The notes beneath the pieces were generated by a model, which worked only from the letters and a program-made list of their open reading frames with translations, was not told the origin of the DNA and searched no databases. Both the position numbers and the translations under genes were made by a program. Shown in pieces: positions 7,540 through 15,778 of a stretch of 64,000 bases of DNA. Position 1 is the first letter of the stretch. Every line of letters starts with the position of its first letter. This DNA is from Lachnospiraceae bacterium (lineage in GTDB: Bacteria > Bacillota > Clostridia > Lachnospirales > Lachnospiraceae): positions 1 through 64,000 of the forward strand of contig JAQXVO010000021.1 of assembly GCA_029224965.1 (NCBI GenBank), given 5' to 3'.

Positions 7540-8808
7540 TCAGAAGAAGACATGATTTCCGATGACAAGACCCTCTCTGCCGCTTCGTACCGGACGAAAG
7601 GAAACTCTTCCTCCGACCACATCAGCACCTGCAAGAGCTTCCTGTGCCGCACTGATGCAGGACTGCTTCAAGCCTCTGGCGATTACCTTGCTCAAAGCTG
7701 CTTCACTGGTGAACTGTCCACTCTGGAAAATAACTCCTCGGACTGTATTGGGATAACGGGACGAACGTACCCGGTTCATGACAACAGAACCGACGGCAAC
7801 CTGACCCTGATAGATCTCGCCTCCGGCTTCATGCTGAATGATAGCCGCCAGAATGGTAACGTCATCTGCTGTGGCAGCATAGCTGGCCTGCTGACTTACG
7901 GCACTGGACTGAACCTTGGCCTGAGCAGCAGTCTTTGCCTCGGCCTTGGCCTTTGCAGCAGCTTCTTCTGCAGCCTTCTTTGCCGCAGCCTCTTCCTCGG
8001 ATTTCTTCTGAGCAGCGATCAGAGCTGCTTCCTCTTCATTGGTGATCCCTGTTCCGAGCTTCTGCTGGACAGAAATCAGATCACTCTTGATATATCCGTT
8101 CTTTCCGTTAACGGAAATAGCAGTCCAGCCGTCGACAGGAGCCGCATCCGTACGGACAGATGCTTCATTATTCTGATAGAGAGTGGTGACAACGCCTGCA
8201 TTCAGATCCGGATTCTCACGTACCCGAACAGCAGTAGCTGTTACGGTTGCGGTTGTCGGGCAGACCTGATCGGCCAGAGCCTTGGCCGCATCTCCGACAA
8301 GGGCATAGGAAGAACTGATGTAGCCGGTGAGATTTCCGGAGCGAATCTGATACCAGCCGTTTTCTTCTCCGAGAACCTCAGCGACATCGCCCTTTCGCAT
8401 CTTTCCGACAATAGCGCCGGTCTCTGAAGCAGAATCTCTGACATTGGCGGAACTGTCCACATTTGCAATCAGGCGGCTTGCCCATTCCGGATACTGGGCA
8501 GTGACAGCTGCTGCAGATGCGGTATCTGAAACAGAATCAGAAGCGGGGGAGGTTTCCGAAGTTTCAGCAGCTGCCGCATTGCTTTCTCCAACTGAAGTCA
8601 GGCTTGTCAGCTTTCTATCTGACTTGCTTCCGGCTGATGTCTGCATGAGGCCGATCGCTTCCGTAACGCCGGCCAGGCCATTGCTCTGAACGGTCTGTGC
8701 AGAATTCCGGTCCTGATTTCCGGGAAGCCAGACAGCTCCTGCAGTCAGCATAGCGCCAACTGCCAGAACGGCTGCAGCCTGATAGATATTTTTTCTTCTG
8801 ATTCCCAT
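7540..8808 (-). CDS. Secreted cell-wall hydrolase: two SH3b domains and SleB-type hydrolase
   Basis: 422 residues. The N-terminus (MGIRRKNIYQAAAVLAVGAM) is a signal peptide or anchor. After a Ser/Ala-rich spacer come two bacterial SH3 domains (about residues 108-165 and 180-245; the first contains ANVRDSASETGAIVGKMRKG), then an Ala/Lys/Glu-rich helical linker (about 255-305), then a Hydrolase_2 (SleB/CwlJ) domain from about 312, ILAAIIQHEAGGEIYQGQ with the presumed catalytic Glu, to VIGNHVFF at the end. SleB-family enzymes cleave peptidoglycan, classically in spore cortex, but vegetative paralogues with SH3 domains are common in Clostridia. It is transcribed alone from a strong promoter with a 170-base leader. 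Confidence 0.88.
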   Translation of the reverse strand: MGIRRKNIYQAAAVLAVGAMLTAGAVWLPGNQDRNSAQTVQSNGLAGVTEAIGLMQTSAGSKSDRKLTSLTSVGESNAAAAETSETSPASDSVSDTASAAAVTAQYPEWASRLIANVDSSANVRDSASETGAIVGKMRKGDVAEVLGEENGWYQIRSGNLTGYISSSYALVGDAAKALADQVCPTTATVTATAVRVRENPDLNAGVVTTLYQNNEASVRTDAAPVDGWTAISVNGKNGYIKSDLISVQQKLGTGITNEEEAALIAAQKKSEEEAAAKKAAEEAAAKAKAEAKTAAQAKVQSSAVSQQASYAATADDVTILAAIIQHEAGGEIYQGQVAVGSVVMNRVRSSRYPNTVRGVIFQSGQFTSEAALSKVIARGLKQSCISAAQEALAGADVVGGRVSFRPVRSGREGLVIGNHVFF

Positions 8809-8819
8809 AAGTCTCCTAA

Positions 8820-8979
8820 ACGATGCTTCATCGTACCTGCTCAGTGATACTTACATTAGTTGCCGGATCAGAGATGCCTGCGTTCATGCGTCTTTCATCT
8901 TTCATGATGCTTCCTGAGCGATTTTCTGTTCTTTTTGCAAAATGTGTATTGAAATGTTTCGTTTGTTACAATTATGTTA
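8820..8979 (-). promoter_or_regulatory. Long structured leader of the cell-wall hydrolase gene
   Basis: The leader between the promoter and the ATG contains several possible stems. GCTCAG and CTGAGC pair over about 75 bases. CATC/GATG hairpins lie inside. A perfect ACGATG-AAG-CATCGT hairpin (about 8820-8834) sits just before the Shine-Dalgarno TTAGGAG. Cell-wall hydrolase genes are often controlled by c-di-AMP (ydaO) riboswitches, but the conserved ydaO core was looked for and not found. The element may be a different regulator or only local structure. Confidence 0.4.
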
Positions 8980-8984
8980 CGCGT

Positions 8985-9013
8985 AATATAGCATAGGCTT
9001 TCAGAATTGTCAA
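8985..9013 (-). promoter_or_regulatory. Sigma-A promoter of the cell-wall hydrolase gene
   Basis: TTGACA (9008-9013), a 17-base spacer and TATATT (8985-8990) on the minus strand. Transcription would start near 8979. Confidence 0.82.
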
Positions 9014-9074
9014 ATTTCAGCCGGAACTGTGCAGAATTTGTCTTCCCGACTGTATGCCGGGCTCTTTGTCCGCC

Positions 9075-9103
9075 TTGACAATCCGGGGCTTCGGGCATTT
9101 AAT
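9075..9103 (+). promoter_or_regulatory. Sigma-A promoter of murG
   Basis: TTGACA (9075-9080), a 17-base spacer and TTTAAT (9098-9103) on the plus strand. It is divergent from, and about 60 bases from, the hydrolase promoter. The murG leader would be about 140 bases. Confidence 0.75.
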
Positions 9104-9136
9104 GATTATGGGATTGAGAGATTTTAAATGAAAATC

Positions 9137-9194
9137 CGCTGAATTCAAAGGCAGTCATTTCATATTCATCAGATCATCCGCCATGAATTCAGCG
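9137..9194 (+). promoter_or_regulatory. 11-base inverted repeat in the murG leader
   Basis: Arms 9137-9147 (CGCTGAATTCA) and 9184-9194 (TGAATTCAGCG) are perfectly complementary across a 36-base interior. The resulting stem-loop would lie wholly within the murG 5' untranslated region, about 55 bases before the start codon. There is no T-run. It may be a protein-binding or ligand-binding RNA, or a mere palindrome. Confidence 0.5.
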
Positions 9195-9248
9195 CTTGAG
9201 ATTTCGAGTTTAAAATAAGAAAAAGTATTTCAAAAGAAGGTATTCACC

Positions 9249-10322
9249 ATGAAGAAAATCGTTCTGACCGGCGGCGGTACTGCCGGACATGTTACCCCCA
9301 ACATTGCACTTCTGCCGGCACTGCGTGAAGACGGCTATGATATTTCCTATATCGGATCCTATAATGGTATGGAAAAACAGCTGATTAAAGCCGAAGGCGT
9401 TCCCTACTACGGCATCGATTCCGGAAAACTCCGCCGTTACTTCAGCTGGAAGAACTTTTCCGATCCCTTCCGGGTCCTCCACGGCTATTCTCAGTCTCTG
9501 TCCCTTCTTCGAAAGATAAAGCCGGATGTCATTTTCTCCAAGGGCGGCTTTGTTTCCGTACCAGTCGTTCTTGCAGCCAGAAAGCTCCACATTCCGGCCC
9601 TGATTCACGAGTCGGATATGACACCAGGGCTTGCCAATCGGATTGCCATGAAGGGTGCCGTCAAGGTCTGCTGCAATTTCCCGGAAACCGTATCGAAAAT
9701 TGAAGGCGGAAAAGGAGTTCTGACCGGCACACCTATCCGTCAGGAACTGATGAAGGGTGACCCTGAAAAGGGTCTCGCCTTTGCCGGATTCACTAGCGAT
9801 AAACCCGTTCTTCTGATCATCGGCGGAAGCCAGGGCTCTGTTTTCATCAACAATGCCGTACGCGGATCTCTTGATGAACTCCTTCAGGAATTCCAGATCA
9901 TCCATCTCTGCGGCAAGGGCCATCTGGATCCGAAACTCGATGGCAGAGAAGGCTATCGCCAGTATGAATATATTTCAAAGGAGCTCCCGGATCTCTTTGC
10001 CTGCGCAAGTCTCATCATTTCCCGGGCAGGAGCCAATGCTATCTGCGAGCTTCTCGCTTTAAGAAAGCCCAATATCCTGATCCCCCTGTCGAAAAATGCC
10101 AGCCGGGGAGACCAGATTCTGAACGCCAGATCCTTCGAAAAGCAGGGCTTCTCCAAAGTCCTCGAAGAGGAAAGCATCAATGCGGATATCCTGACAGAAA
10201 CAGTACGCGATGTCTACAAGAACCGCCAGACCTACATCGATACCATGGAGCAGAAGCAGGGCATCGACTCGATTACAAAGATCGTAAATCTTCTGGATGA
10301 AGCGATTTCAAAAAAGATCTGA
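9249..10322 (+). CDS. murG: MurG: UDP-GlcNAc--undecaprenyl-PP-MurNAc-pentapeptide GlcNAc transferase
   Basis: Converts lipid I to lipid II on the inner face of the membrane, the last cytoplasmic step of peptidoglycan synthesis. The 357-residue protein is a GT-B glycosyltransferase: GGGTAGHVTPN at residues 8-18, FSKGGFVSVPVVLA (lipid-binding second G-loop region), HESDMTPGLANR, then the C-domain donor site GGSQGS, the third G-loop and SRAGANAICELLALRKPNILIP. Here it stands alone, not in a division and cell wall cluster. An AGAAGG Shine-Dalgarno precedes the ATG. It lies divergent to a wall hydrolase gene, so wall building and wall cutting share one control region. Confidence 0.95.
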   Translation: MKKIVLTGGGTAGHVTPNIALLPALREDGYDISYIGSYNGMEKQLIKAEGVPYYGIDSGKLRRYFSWKNFSDPFRVLHGYSQSLSLLRKIKPDVIFSKGGFVSVPVVLAARKLHIPALIHESDMTPGLANRIAMKGAVKVCCNFPETVSKIEGGKGVLTGTPIRQELMKGDPEKGLAFAGFTSDKPVLLIIGGSQGSVFINNAVRGSLDELLQEFQIIHLCGKGHLDPKLDGREGYRQYEYISKELPDLFACASLIISRAGANAICELLALRKPNILIPLSKNASRGDQILNARSFEKQGFSKVLEEESINADILTETVRDVYKNRQTYIDTMEQKQGIDSITKIVNLLDEAISKKI

Positions 10323-10414
10323 AGGGTTTCTCGGTGAACTGCCAGACAGATCATCGAACAGCCGAAGATTTCCGCTTAGCATTTCTTAATTATTAACGCA
10401 TAAAAAACAAGTAT

Positions 10415-10475
10415 AAAAAACCGATCATGCAAATCTCCGCTGTATATCAGTGACAGAGCATGATCGGTTTGTTTT
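10415..10475. terminator. Bidirectional terminator between murG and the HIT gene
   Basis: Arms 10420-10430 (ACCGATCATGC) and 10458-10468 are perfectly complementary, flanked by A-runs on the left and TTTGTTTT on the right. The loop is unusually long, 27 bases. It can serve murG (plus) and the HIT gene (minus). Confidence 0.7.
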
Positions 10476-10581
10476 ATCTAATATACTTTTCTTTTTTAGT
10501 CTCTTTTATCAGTTTCTTTCCTGACCCGCCATCGCTTTCTTATCCGTCGAGAAGGAAAGCCGGGAGAAGCAGTTTATCACC

Positions 10582-11001
10582 TTAGTTCAGCTTCAGTTCC
10601 TCACAGACTGCCTTGATCTCATCTTCCTTCATTCCGCAATGAGAGAATTCCAGCAGATTCTTATTGGGCTGATCCACATAGCGCGGAATCAGATGCAGAT
10701 GAAAGTGGAAGACCGACTGTCCTGCAACCTCATTATTGTTCTGCAGGATATTGAAGCCGTCGCAGTGAAGCACCTCGGTCATGTGCTTTGCCATTTTCTG
10801 TGCCAGCGGGAAAATTTTTGCCGCAATTTCCGGATCCAGATCATAGATATTCCGATAGTGCTGCTTGGGAAGAATCAGAGCGTGTCCCTTGGAAGCCGGA
10901 TCCGCATCCAGGATCACCCGGAAATCCTCATCCTCATAGATCGTATTGGTCGGAATATCACCATTTGCAAGTTTGCAGAAAATACAATTATCGTCTTTCA
11001 T
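10582..11001 (-). CDS. HIT-family nucleotide hydrolase (HinT-like)
   Basis: A 139-residue histidine-triad protein. Cys-x-x-Cys-like CIFCK at residues 6-10 opens the sequence; LDADPASKGHALILPKQH follows, and the catalytic triad QSVFHFHLHLIPR (HxHxH) is near residue 100. HinT proteins hydrolyse AMP-lysine or similar purine phosphoramidates. The gene starts 26 bases after the last Tad-cluster gene, so it is probably the tail of that long transcript, though no functional link is evident. Confidence 0.9.
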   Translation of the reverse strand: MKDDNCIFCKLANGDIPTNTIYEDEDFRVILDADPASKGHALILPKQHYRNIYDLDPEIAAKIFPLAQKMAKHMTEVLHCDGFNILQNNNEVAGQSVFHFHLHLIPRYVDQPNKNLLEFSHCGMKEDEIKAVCEELKLN

Positions 11002-11026
11002 CCTCTACTCCTTTTCCAAAAGATCC

Positions 11027-11983
11027 CTATCGGGCGCTGCCATAACCGCTCCCGCCCGGTCTTTTTCTTTCTCCCTGAGTATAGCATTCAGACGAACCGA
11101 CCTCAATCCTTTCAAAATTCACGTCTCTATCCAGAGTTGGATCCTCCGGGTCGAAAATCCGATCCTCTTCCGACAGCTTCCGGTCATCCCGGAAACTTCC
11201 GCGGACCTTGTCCATCTTTTTCCGTATCTCATCCTTAAAACGCTTTCCAAGACTGCCATCGGACTTCTGAAAGAAGCCGCGTTTTTCCTTCTTTCTCCTG
11301 CCTTTTTCTTCCTTTTCTCTGCCGGACCAGTTGTTCCCCTCGAATCCTTCTGTCTCTTCCCGCGGAATGTTTTCCTGCCAGGATGAGGCCACTTCCTCAA
11401 GATCCGTCACTCCGCCGCTTTCTTTCAGAGGACTGACCTCCTCGATCAGGCGGTCCACCGAGACATCCTCATTGGACAGAATCCGGTAAAGCCGGTAGCA
11501 GAGGTTCATCTCATCCTTCTTCTCATGGTCCACAAGAGCCAGGAAATATTCGAAAAGCTCACGGACCTGATCCCACAATGGCTGGCTTATCGCCGGACAG
11601 TAGCAGAGCCTGGTTTCGATTCGGCCTTCATTTTGAGAAATATAGACCGTCTCTGGACTGAGCAGCAGCCTGTCTTCGGAAAGGAGATAATTGTTGAGTT
11701 CCTTCAGAGCCAGCCCCAGATCCATGACCAGCTGACACAGGATCTGGCCCGACAGTCCTTCCCGGCTCAGATACTGATGCAGAGAACACAGTCCGCCGAT
11801 ATCATACCAGTACTGCATTTCACCGTTATAGGCCACAGGATAATAGCCCATCAGAGTATGAAGTTCATTTTTTTCCAGCATCATCGTTTCATAACCGGAT
11901 CCGGCTTCCCTGTCATCTGCGGAGTTCAGCTCTGTCAGAATCATATACGCATTCTGCGCATTTCTGGTATAAAGTATCTTCAT
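11027..11983 (-). CDS. DUF6382-like protein of the Tad pilus cluster, without FHA domain
   Basis: 318 residues. The N-terminal 180 residues (LMGYYPVAYNGEMQYWYDIG, QLVMDLGLALKELNNYLL) resemble the DUF6382 domain, which in Clostridia usually precedes an FHA phosphothreonine-binding domain in genes next to tad/cpaF clusters. Here the C-terminal 130 residues are instead highly charged (many K, R, E, for example KEEKGRRKKEKRGFF) and show no FHA GR-S-N-H signature. Either the FHA domain has been lost or this is a short variant. A GAGAGGA Shine-Dalgarno supports the ATG. It lies downstream of the small TadE-like gene. Confidence 0.6.
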   Translation of the reverse strand: MKILYTRNAQNAYMILTELNSADDREAGSGYETMMLEKNELHTLMGYYPVAYNGEMQYWYDIGGLCSLHQYLSREGLSGQILCQLVMDLGLALKELNNYLLSEDRLLLSPETVYISQNEGRIETRLCYCPAISQPLWDQVRELFEYFLALVDHEKKDEMNLCYRLYRILSNEDVSVDRLIEEVSPLKESGGVTDLEEVASSWQENIPREETEGFEGNNWSGREKEEKGRRKKEKRGFFQKSDGSLGKRFKDEIRKKMDKVRGSFRDDRKLSEEDRIFDPEDPTLDRDVNFERIEVGSSECYTQGERKRPGGSGYGSAR

Positions 11984-11994
11984 GCATTTTCCTC

Positions 11995-12071
11995 TCAGGA
12001 GCCTAAAATAGCTCTCATTTCTGCTGTCTCAAAAACACTTCATTTCTGCTGTGACAGGATATCAGGAGCCT
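11995..12071. repeat. Nested direct repeats between tadE-like and DUF6382-like genes
   Basis: TCAGGAGCCT occurs at 11995-12004 and 12062-12071, and TCATTTCTGCTGT at 12015-12027 and 12040-12052, giving an A-B-B-A order. The repeats fill the 100-base gap between the two genes. They look like a local duplication; a regulatory role is possible but unsupported. Confidence 0.5.
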
Positions 12072-12083
12072 TTAAAATTTCTT

Positions 12084-12407
12084 TTACTTCAGCTGCTCCA
12101 GGATATCCCTGCCCGCCGCGATCAGACGGAAGCGCCTGGTCACATTGATGTCCTCCATCTTGCTCGAAGCGATGGAAAGTGATTCCTGATAAATCGAAAG
12201 TCCAAGAAGTATTACCGCACCGATCGTAAGCAGGCAGATGGAAAAAATGATGGAGGCTTCTACGGTATAGGATGCCTCCAGGGGCATGGAAAGAAAGTCG
12301 AAAATCTTCTTTCCAGAAGGCTTTTTCGGATACTTTCCACTGGCTTTCTCTTCAAACTTCTCTTCGAATTTTCTTTCAGGCCTTCCTTCCATCATTTTTT
12401 CCATCAT
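12084..12407 (-). CDS. Small TadE-like pseudopilin
   Basis: 107 residues from the ATG at 12407, chosen because GGAAG lies just before it; longer versions would overlap the peptidase gene out of frame. The N-terminal half is basic and repetitive (KFEEKFEEKASGKYPKKPSGKK). It is followed by LEASYTVEASIIFSICLL, the TadE-type TVEAS motif that begins a membrane helix, then a short extracytoplasmic tail. TadE-like minor pilins are processed by A24 peptidases and sit at the pilus tip or base. It is 50 bases downstream of the A24 peptidase gene. Confidence 0.72.
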   Translation of the reverse strand: MMEKMMEGRPERKFEEKFEEKASGKYPKKPSGKKIFDFLSMPLEASYTVEASIIFSICLLTIGAVILLGLSIYQESLSIASSKMEDINVTRRFRLIAAGRDILEQLK

Positions 12408-12457
12408 ATCTTCCTTCTTTCTAAAAAAGTCCCTTCCGCTCCCTGTCCACCCGTCTG

Positions 12458-12892
12458 TTAAACACTTAAACTGCCTCCCTTCCAGAATAGAAGAAGCACA
12501 TAAGCCATCAGGACAAAGGGTATAAAGGGCACTCTCTCCTTTCTTCCGATTTTCCCGGTCAGATAGAGAAAAATTGAGGCCAGGCCCATAAGGATCGCCG
12601 CACTCCAGAGCAGGATCATATTGTTCCAGAAGCCGAGAAAAATTCCGGTCACCAGAAAAAGAAGACCGTCTCCATAACCGATCTGCTCTCTTGACAGCCA
12701 ACCGATCAACAGAAGTCCCACCCCGATCAGAAGTCCGCCGACCAGATTTTCGATACTGAGGCGTTTAAATATCAGATGAAAAAGAAGACCGAGTATTCCA
12801 AAAGCCAGGATCTCAAAGCTTCGTATTTTCTTCTCATGCAGGTCTTCCAGACTCAGGATTCCCAGCATAGCAAGAAGACTGACACATTCCAT
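12458..12892 (-). CDS. Prepilin peptidase, A24 family (second of two in the cluster)
   Basis: 144 residues, almost entirely hydrophobic, with five or six membrane helices. The two catalytic aspartates are recognisable: LSLEDLHEKKI near residue 15, and the GxGD motif as IGYGDGLLFLVTG near residue 92. A24 peptidases cut the leader of type IV prepilins, TadE-like proteins and Flp pilins. It has no methylase domain, as usual for TadV/CpaA. It is located between two TadE-like genes, so it may process those rather than the major pilin. Confidence 0.8.
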   Translation of the reverse strand: MECVSLLAMLGILSLEDLHEKKIRSFEILAFGILGLLFHLIFKRLSIENLVGGLLIGVGLLLIGWLSREQIGYGDGLLFLVTGIFLGFWNNMILLWSAAILMGLASIFLYLTGKIGRKERVPFIPFVLMAYVLLLFWKGGSLSV

Positions 12893-13032
12893 ACTTTTCC
12901 TACTCCCCGTTTATAATCCCTGTTTCAATATATTCATATTTCCATAAATCCCTGCTTCCCGGCCTTCATTCACTGATTTTCATTGCAGACTTCTTCCTGA
13001 TTTTCTCCCGTTTTTCTGTCTGCCTTCCATAA

Positions 13033-14091
13033 TTAATGTCCGCATTTACTGCAACCGTGATATCCCATTCTTTCCGCTTCCGCTTTGCTGATCTGTCTTA
13101 CCGTCCTTTTAATGGCCGGACAGTTCTGTCTAGTGTGATAGCGATTGCCATAATTGGCAATATAATAGGTATCTGACTTTCCCTTCCTGCAGAAAGGACA
13201 GGCATAGTATTTGGATCCGTCGCCGGACCGCCTCATTCCTGCTGTCCATTTGGATACTGGCTCCACCCGGATATTGAGATAGGAGCAGTCTCTTCTGAGA
13301 TGGTAGGCACTACCATGCTGCGTGATAAAAACCTGCCGGCTGTCTCCATCGTTTTCCATGGAGGGATTCCATCCCACCCAGCGCCGTGTCGATGCTGTCT
13401 GTTTCAGCTGCAGTACATCCTGGCCGAAGAAAGGAAGCTTCAGATTTACTGCGTAATGCACCGTCAGACAGATATCTGTCCGGTCCACATGAGAAGCCAG
13501 AAGATTCAGGCCCATGACACCGCCCTGAATATATTCTGTCTCAAGATCGGATTCCAGAGCCTTCTGATAGAACCTGGCTGTCAGAAGGCCCTGCATACTG
13601 GGATCGATGTCAGTGGAAGCCACTCCCCTTTTCCCGTCTTCACTGACTGGCGTCCCGTAAATAGCACCTTCCCTCACCGTCTCATCCATAATCTGTCCGA
13701 CCTGGTGCTGGATGGTGAGAATACGCATAAAGAAAATCACAGTCACCAGGAGACAGAGCACCAAAGGAAGCACAATGGAAGCCTCTACGGTCATGGAGCC
13801 TGACAGACGTCTTGTCTGATCCGAACGCAGTCTGTTCTCCCCTGGCCGGCAACTGTTTCTATCCTGCGGTAATCTAATTTCCCGGCATGGAAAGTCTTTT
13901 TCCATATGAGGAAGTTCGGAGATGCATCGGGGTGTCTCCCCATTCAGAGTCTGAGATCTGCTTTTGGGGGAATCCAGCAGATGGAACGTAAGAAGAGAGA
14001 TTTGAAAACAAAAACCATGACTGGAATATGCCGGATCCATTTTCGGATCCGCATCTTTTCTCAGACTCATTCTTTTTTGTATAAGAGACAC
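13033..14091 (-). CDS. TadE/TadG-like pseudopilin with two C-terminal Cys/His knuckles
   Basis: About 352 residues if started at the GTG at 14091, which follows GAGGAAAGGGGG at good spacing; the true start is uncertain and the first 100 residues, rich in R, S and P, are not conserved-looking. The pseudopilin signal is SMTVEASIVLPLVLCLLVTVIFFM. The extracytoplasmic part ends with two related modules: FITQHGSAYHLRRDCSYL...YYACPFC, and YIANYGNRYHTRQNCPAI...GYHGCSKCGH. Each has a YH-x4-C then C-x2-C pattern, a likely metal-binding knuckle also seen in other secreted proteins of Clostridia. Which minor-pilin role it plays is unknown. Confidence 0.7.
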   Translation of the reverse strand: MSLIQKRMSLRKDADPKMDPAYSSHGFCFQISLLTFHLLDSPKSRSQTLNGETPRCISELPHMEKDFPCREIRLPQDRNSCRPGENRLRSDQTRRLSGSMTVEASIVLPLVLCLLVTVIFFMRILTIQHQVGQIMDETVREGAIYGTPVSEDGKRGVASTDIDPSMQGLLTARFYQKALESDLETEYIQGGVMGLNLLASHVDRTDICLTVHYAVNLKLPFFGQDVLQLKQTASTRRWVGWNPSMENDGDSRQVFITQHGSAYHLRRDCSYLNIRVEPVSKWTAGMRRSGDGSKYYACPFCRKGKSDTYYIANYGNRYHTRQNCPAIKRTVRQISKAEAERMGYHGCSKCGH

Positions 14092-14197
14092 CCCGATACA
14101 CCCCCTTTCCTCATACTTCCTGACTGATAAAATCACTCATCCGGATCTTTACTGCACGGATCTTCTTTCTTCTTACTCCCTAAACATTCCTGCAGAT

Positions 14198-15778
14198 TTA
14201 TTCCTTCAGATAGGAAAAGGACTTCTGCCGTTTATAATCATAGAGATCCCCGCCTCCTGAGATATCAGGAACGAAGGAAAGGAAGACCGGACTCGCATGA
14301 TATTCCCATTCCAGATCAGCACTGTAGACCAGCCGGTCCATACGAACCGATTCATAGCCCTCTCTGGTCCGGATATCCGCTTCGATAAGATCCAGGGAAC
14401 GAAGTCCCATTTTCTCCGTTGTAAGCGTAAGAAAAAGAATACCAAGATAAGCCTCATAATTCAGTCCATGATCCGATCCATCCGATTTTTCCTCTTTGGC
14501 CATACTTTTTCCGAGATTCTCGAGAGAGGATTTCCATTCCTCTTTATTTTTCAGAATCGGAACCTTTTCTCCGGCAAAGAGAGCCCGAAGATCCAGAACA
14601 CTTTCCACAAAGGTCCAGGCTGCCAGAATCGCAAGTTCAATGGGAAGCTCCAGAGCCTCCCCGCTGAAGGCACTTAAAACTGAGGCAAAGCTTCTGGCCA
14701 GGTTCTTCTTTTCCTCGTCTTTCATAATGGAAATCAGATTCTGACCCTCCCGCATCGCAAGGATACGGAGAGCGGTCGCTTTCAGGTTTTCCCGGTCACT
14801 GTTCTTTCCTGCAATCAGATATTCACTGCCATAAGCCAGAGATCCGCTCTCCAGTGGTTCCATGAACCATCCCAGATGGCTTTTGGCATACTGCTGACAG
14901 AGAATCCGATCCACCGGTGACAGACCTGCTGCAGTCTTATTTCCCTGATTCAGCTGTCTTTTTGAAAGCAGATCCTCCACTCCGAGTGTCTTTGCACTGA
15001 CCTCGCAGTCCTGCGGCAGGAGCAGTTCCAGAATATCCTTGTTTTTCCACTCTCTGACCATGGGAATGGGATTCGAAACGCCCTCCCACTTCTTCGTTTC
15101 CGCTTCTCGCCTGGCTTTTTCCTGAGGACTCAGTTCCTCTCCAGCCCCGCCTGAAGGAGCTGACCCCTGAGGGGAACTCCTTTTTAAGGCCTGATCGCCA
15201 TTGTCCAAAAGCTGATCGATGGATTCCGAAGAGTCCGATATTTCCTGTCCCTCCTGAATCTCCTCTGTCTTCTTCTGAAGCAGCTCCTCCGGAATGTCCT
15301 CCAATGCAGTTTCTGCAGCCATCCGAAGAAAGGGCGTCCCGGCCTGATCGGTCAGAAGGCCGTAACTTCGGATCTGACAGGAATCTGCATTCAGCCTGAG
15401 ATAGGTCACCCCGATATCCTTCCTGGGATTTCCGCTCTGCTGGGCATAGGACAGACCATAATCCGCCAGCATCTGCCCGCTCATATCCTGTCCGGCACAG
15501 GTCAGATCCACTCCGAGGATTCCATAGTCCGTCCACAGACAGTCCACAAAGCGTGAAAAAATGGCATTGGTACTGTTCTCTGTGATCCGATCGCAGGACC
15601 GGTTCAGGGCCAGTACCCTGACCCCCTCCGCCAGAGTGAAGAAGACTGCCATAAGAGAAATCAGAGTCAGGCAGAAAAAGACAGTTGTCCCTCCGACAAA
15701 AGCTTGGCTTCCTTTGGCAGAGGCTGCTTTCCTTCCGGCATAGCCCATCGATCCGTATGGATTAGACACTGTTTGCAT
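14198..15778 (-). CDS. DUF5702-like (TadG-type) Tad pilus-associated membrane protein
   Basis: 526 residues. A short basic N-terminus leads to a single membrane helix (VFFCLTLISLMAVFFTLAEG, residues about 33-52), then a long extracytoplasmic region starting LNRSCDRITENSTNAIFSRF that ends with a conserved-looking WEYHASPVFLSF segment. This arrangement matches DUF5702 proteins, TadG-like companions of the Flp pilus in Clostridia. A Glu/Ser-rich low-complexity stretch lies around residues 160-225. The start overlaps the end of the pilin gene by 17 bases; GTG at 15769 is an alternative. Confidence 0.75.
   Translation of the reverse strand: MQTVSNPYGSMGYAGRKAASAKGSQAFVGGTTVFFCLTLISLMAVFFTLAEGVRVLALNRSCDRITENSTNAIFSRFVDCLWTDYGILGVDLTCAGQDMSGQMLADYGLSYAQQSGNPRKDIGVTYLRLNADSCQIRSYGLLTDQAGTPFLRMAAETALEDIPEELLQKKTEEIQEGQEISDSSESIDQLLDNGDQALKRSSPQGSAPSGGAGEELSPQEKARREAETKKWEGVSNPIPMVREWKNKDILELLLPQDCEVSAKTLGVEDLLSKRQLNQGNKTAAGLSPVDRILCQQYAKSHLGWFMEPLESGSLAYGSEYLIAGKNSDRENLKATALRILAMREGQNLISIMKDEEKKNLARSFASVLSAFSGEALELPIELAILAAWTFVESVLDLRALFAGEKVPILKNKEEWKSSLENLGKSMAKEEKSDGSDHGLNYEAYLGILFLTLTTEKMGLRSLDLIEADIRTREGYESVRMDRLVYSADLEWEYHASPVFLSFVPDISGGGDLYDYKRQKSFSYLKE

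Noticed and set aside
8809-8985. Possible c-di-AMP (ydaO) riboswitch before the wall hydrolase
   Set aside because: The conserved core elements were not found by eye; kept only as an unassigned structured leader.
13300-13803. Plus-strand frames opposite the pseudopilin, and many similar long antisense frames (for example 32779-33804 opposite dnaB and 5605-6786 opposite argF and birA)
   Set aside because: They lie antisense to well-supported genes, have no ribosome sites and no family features.
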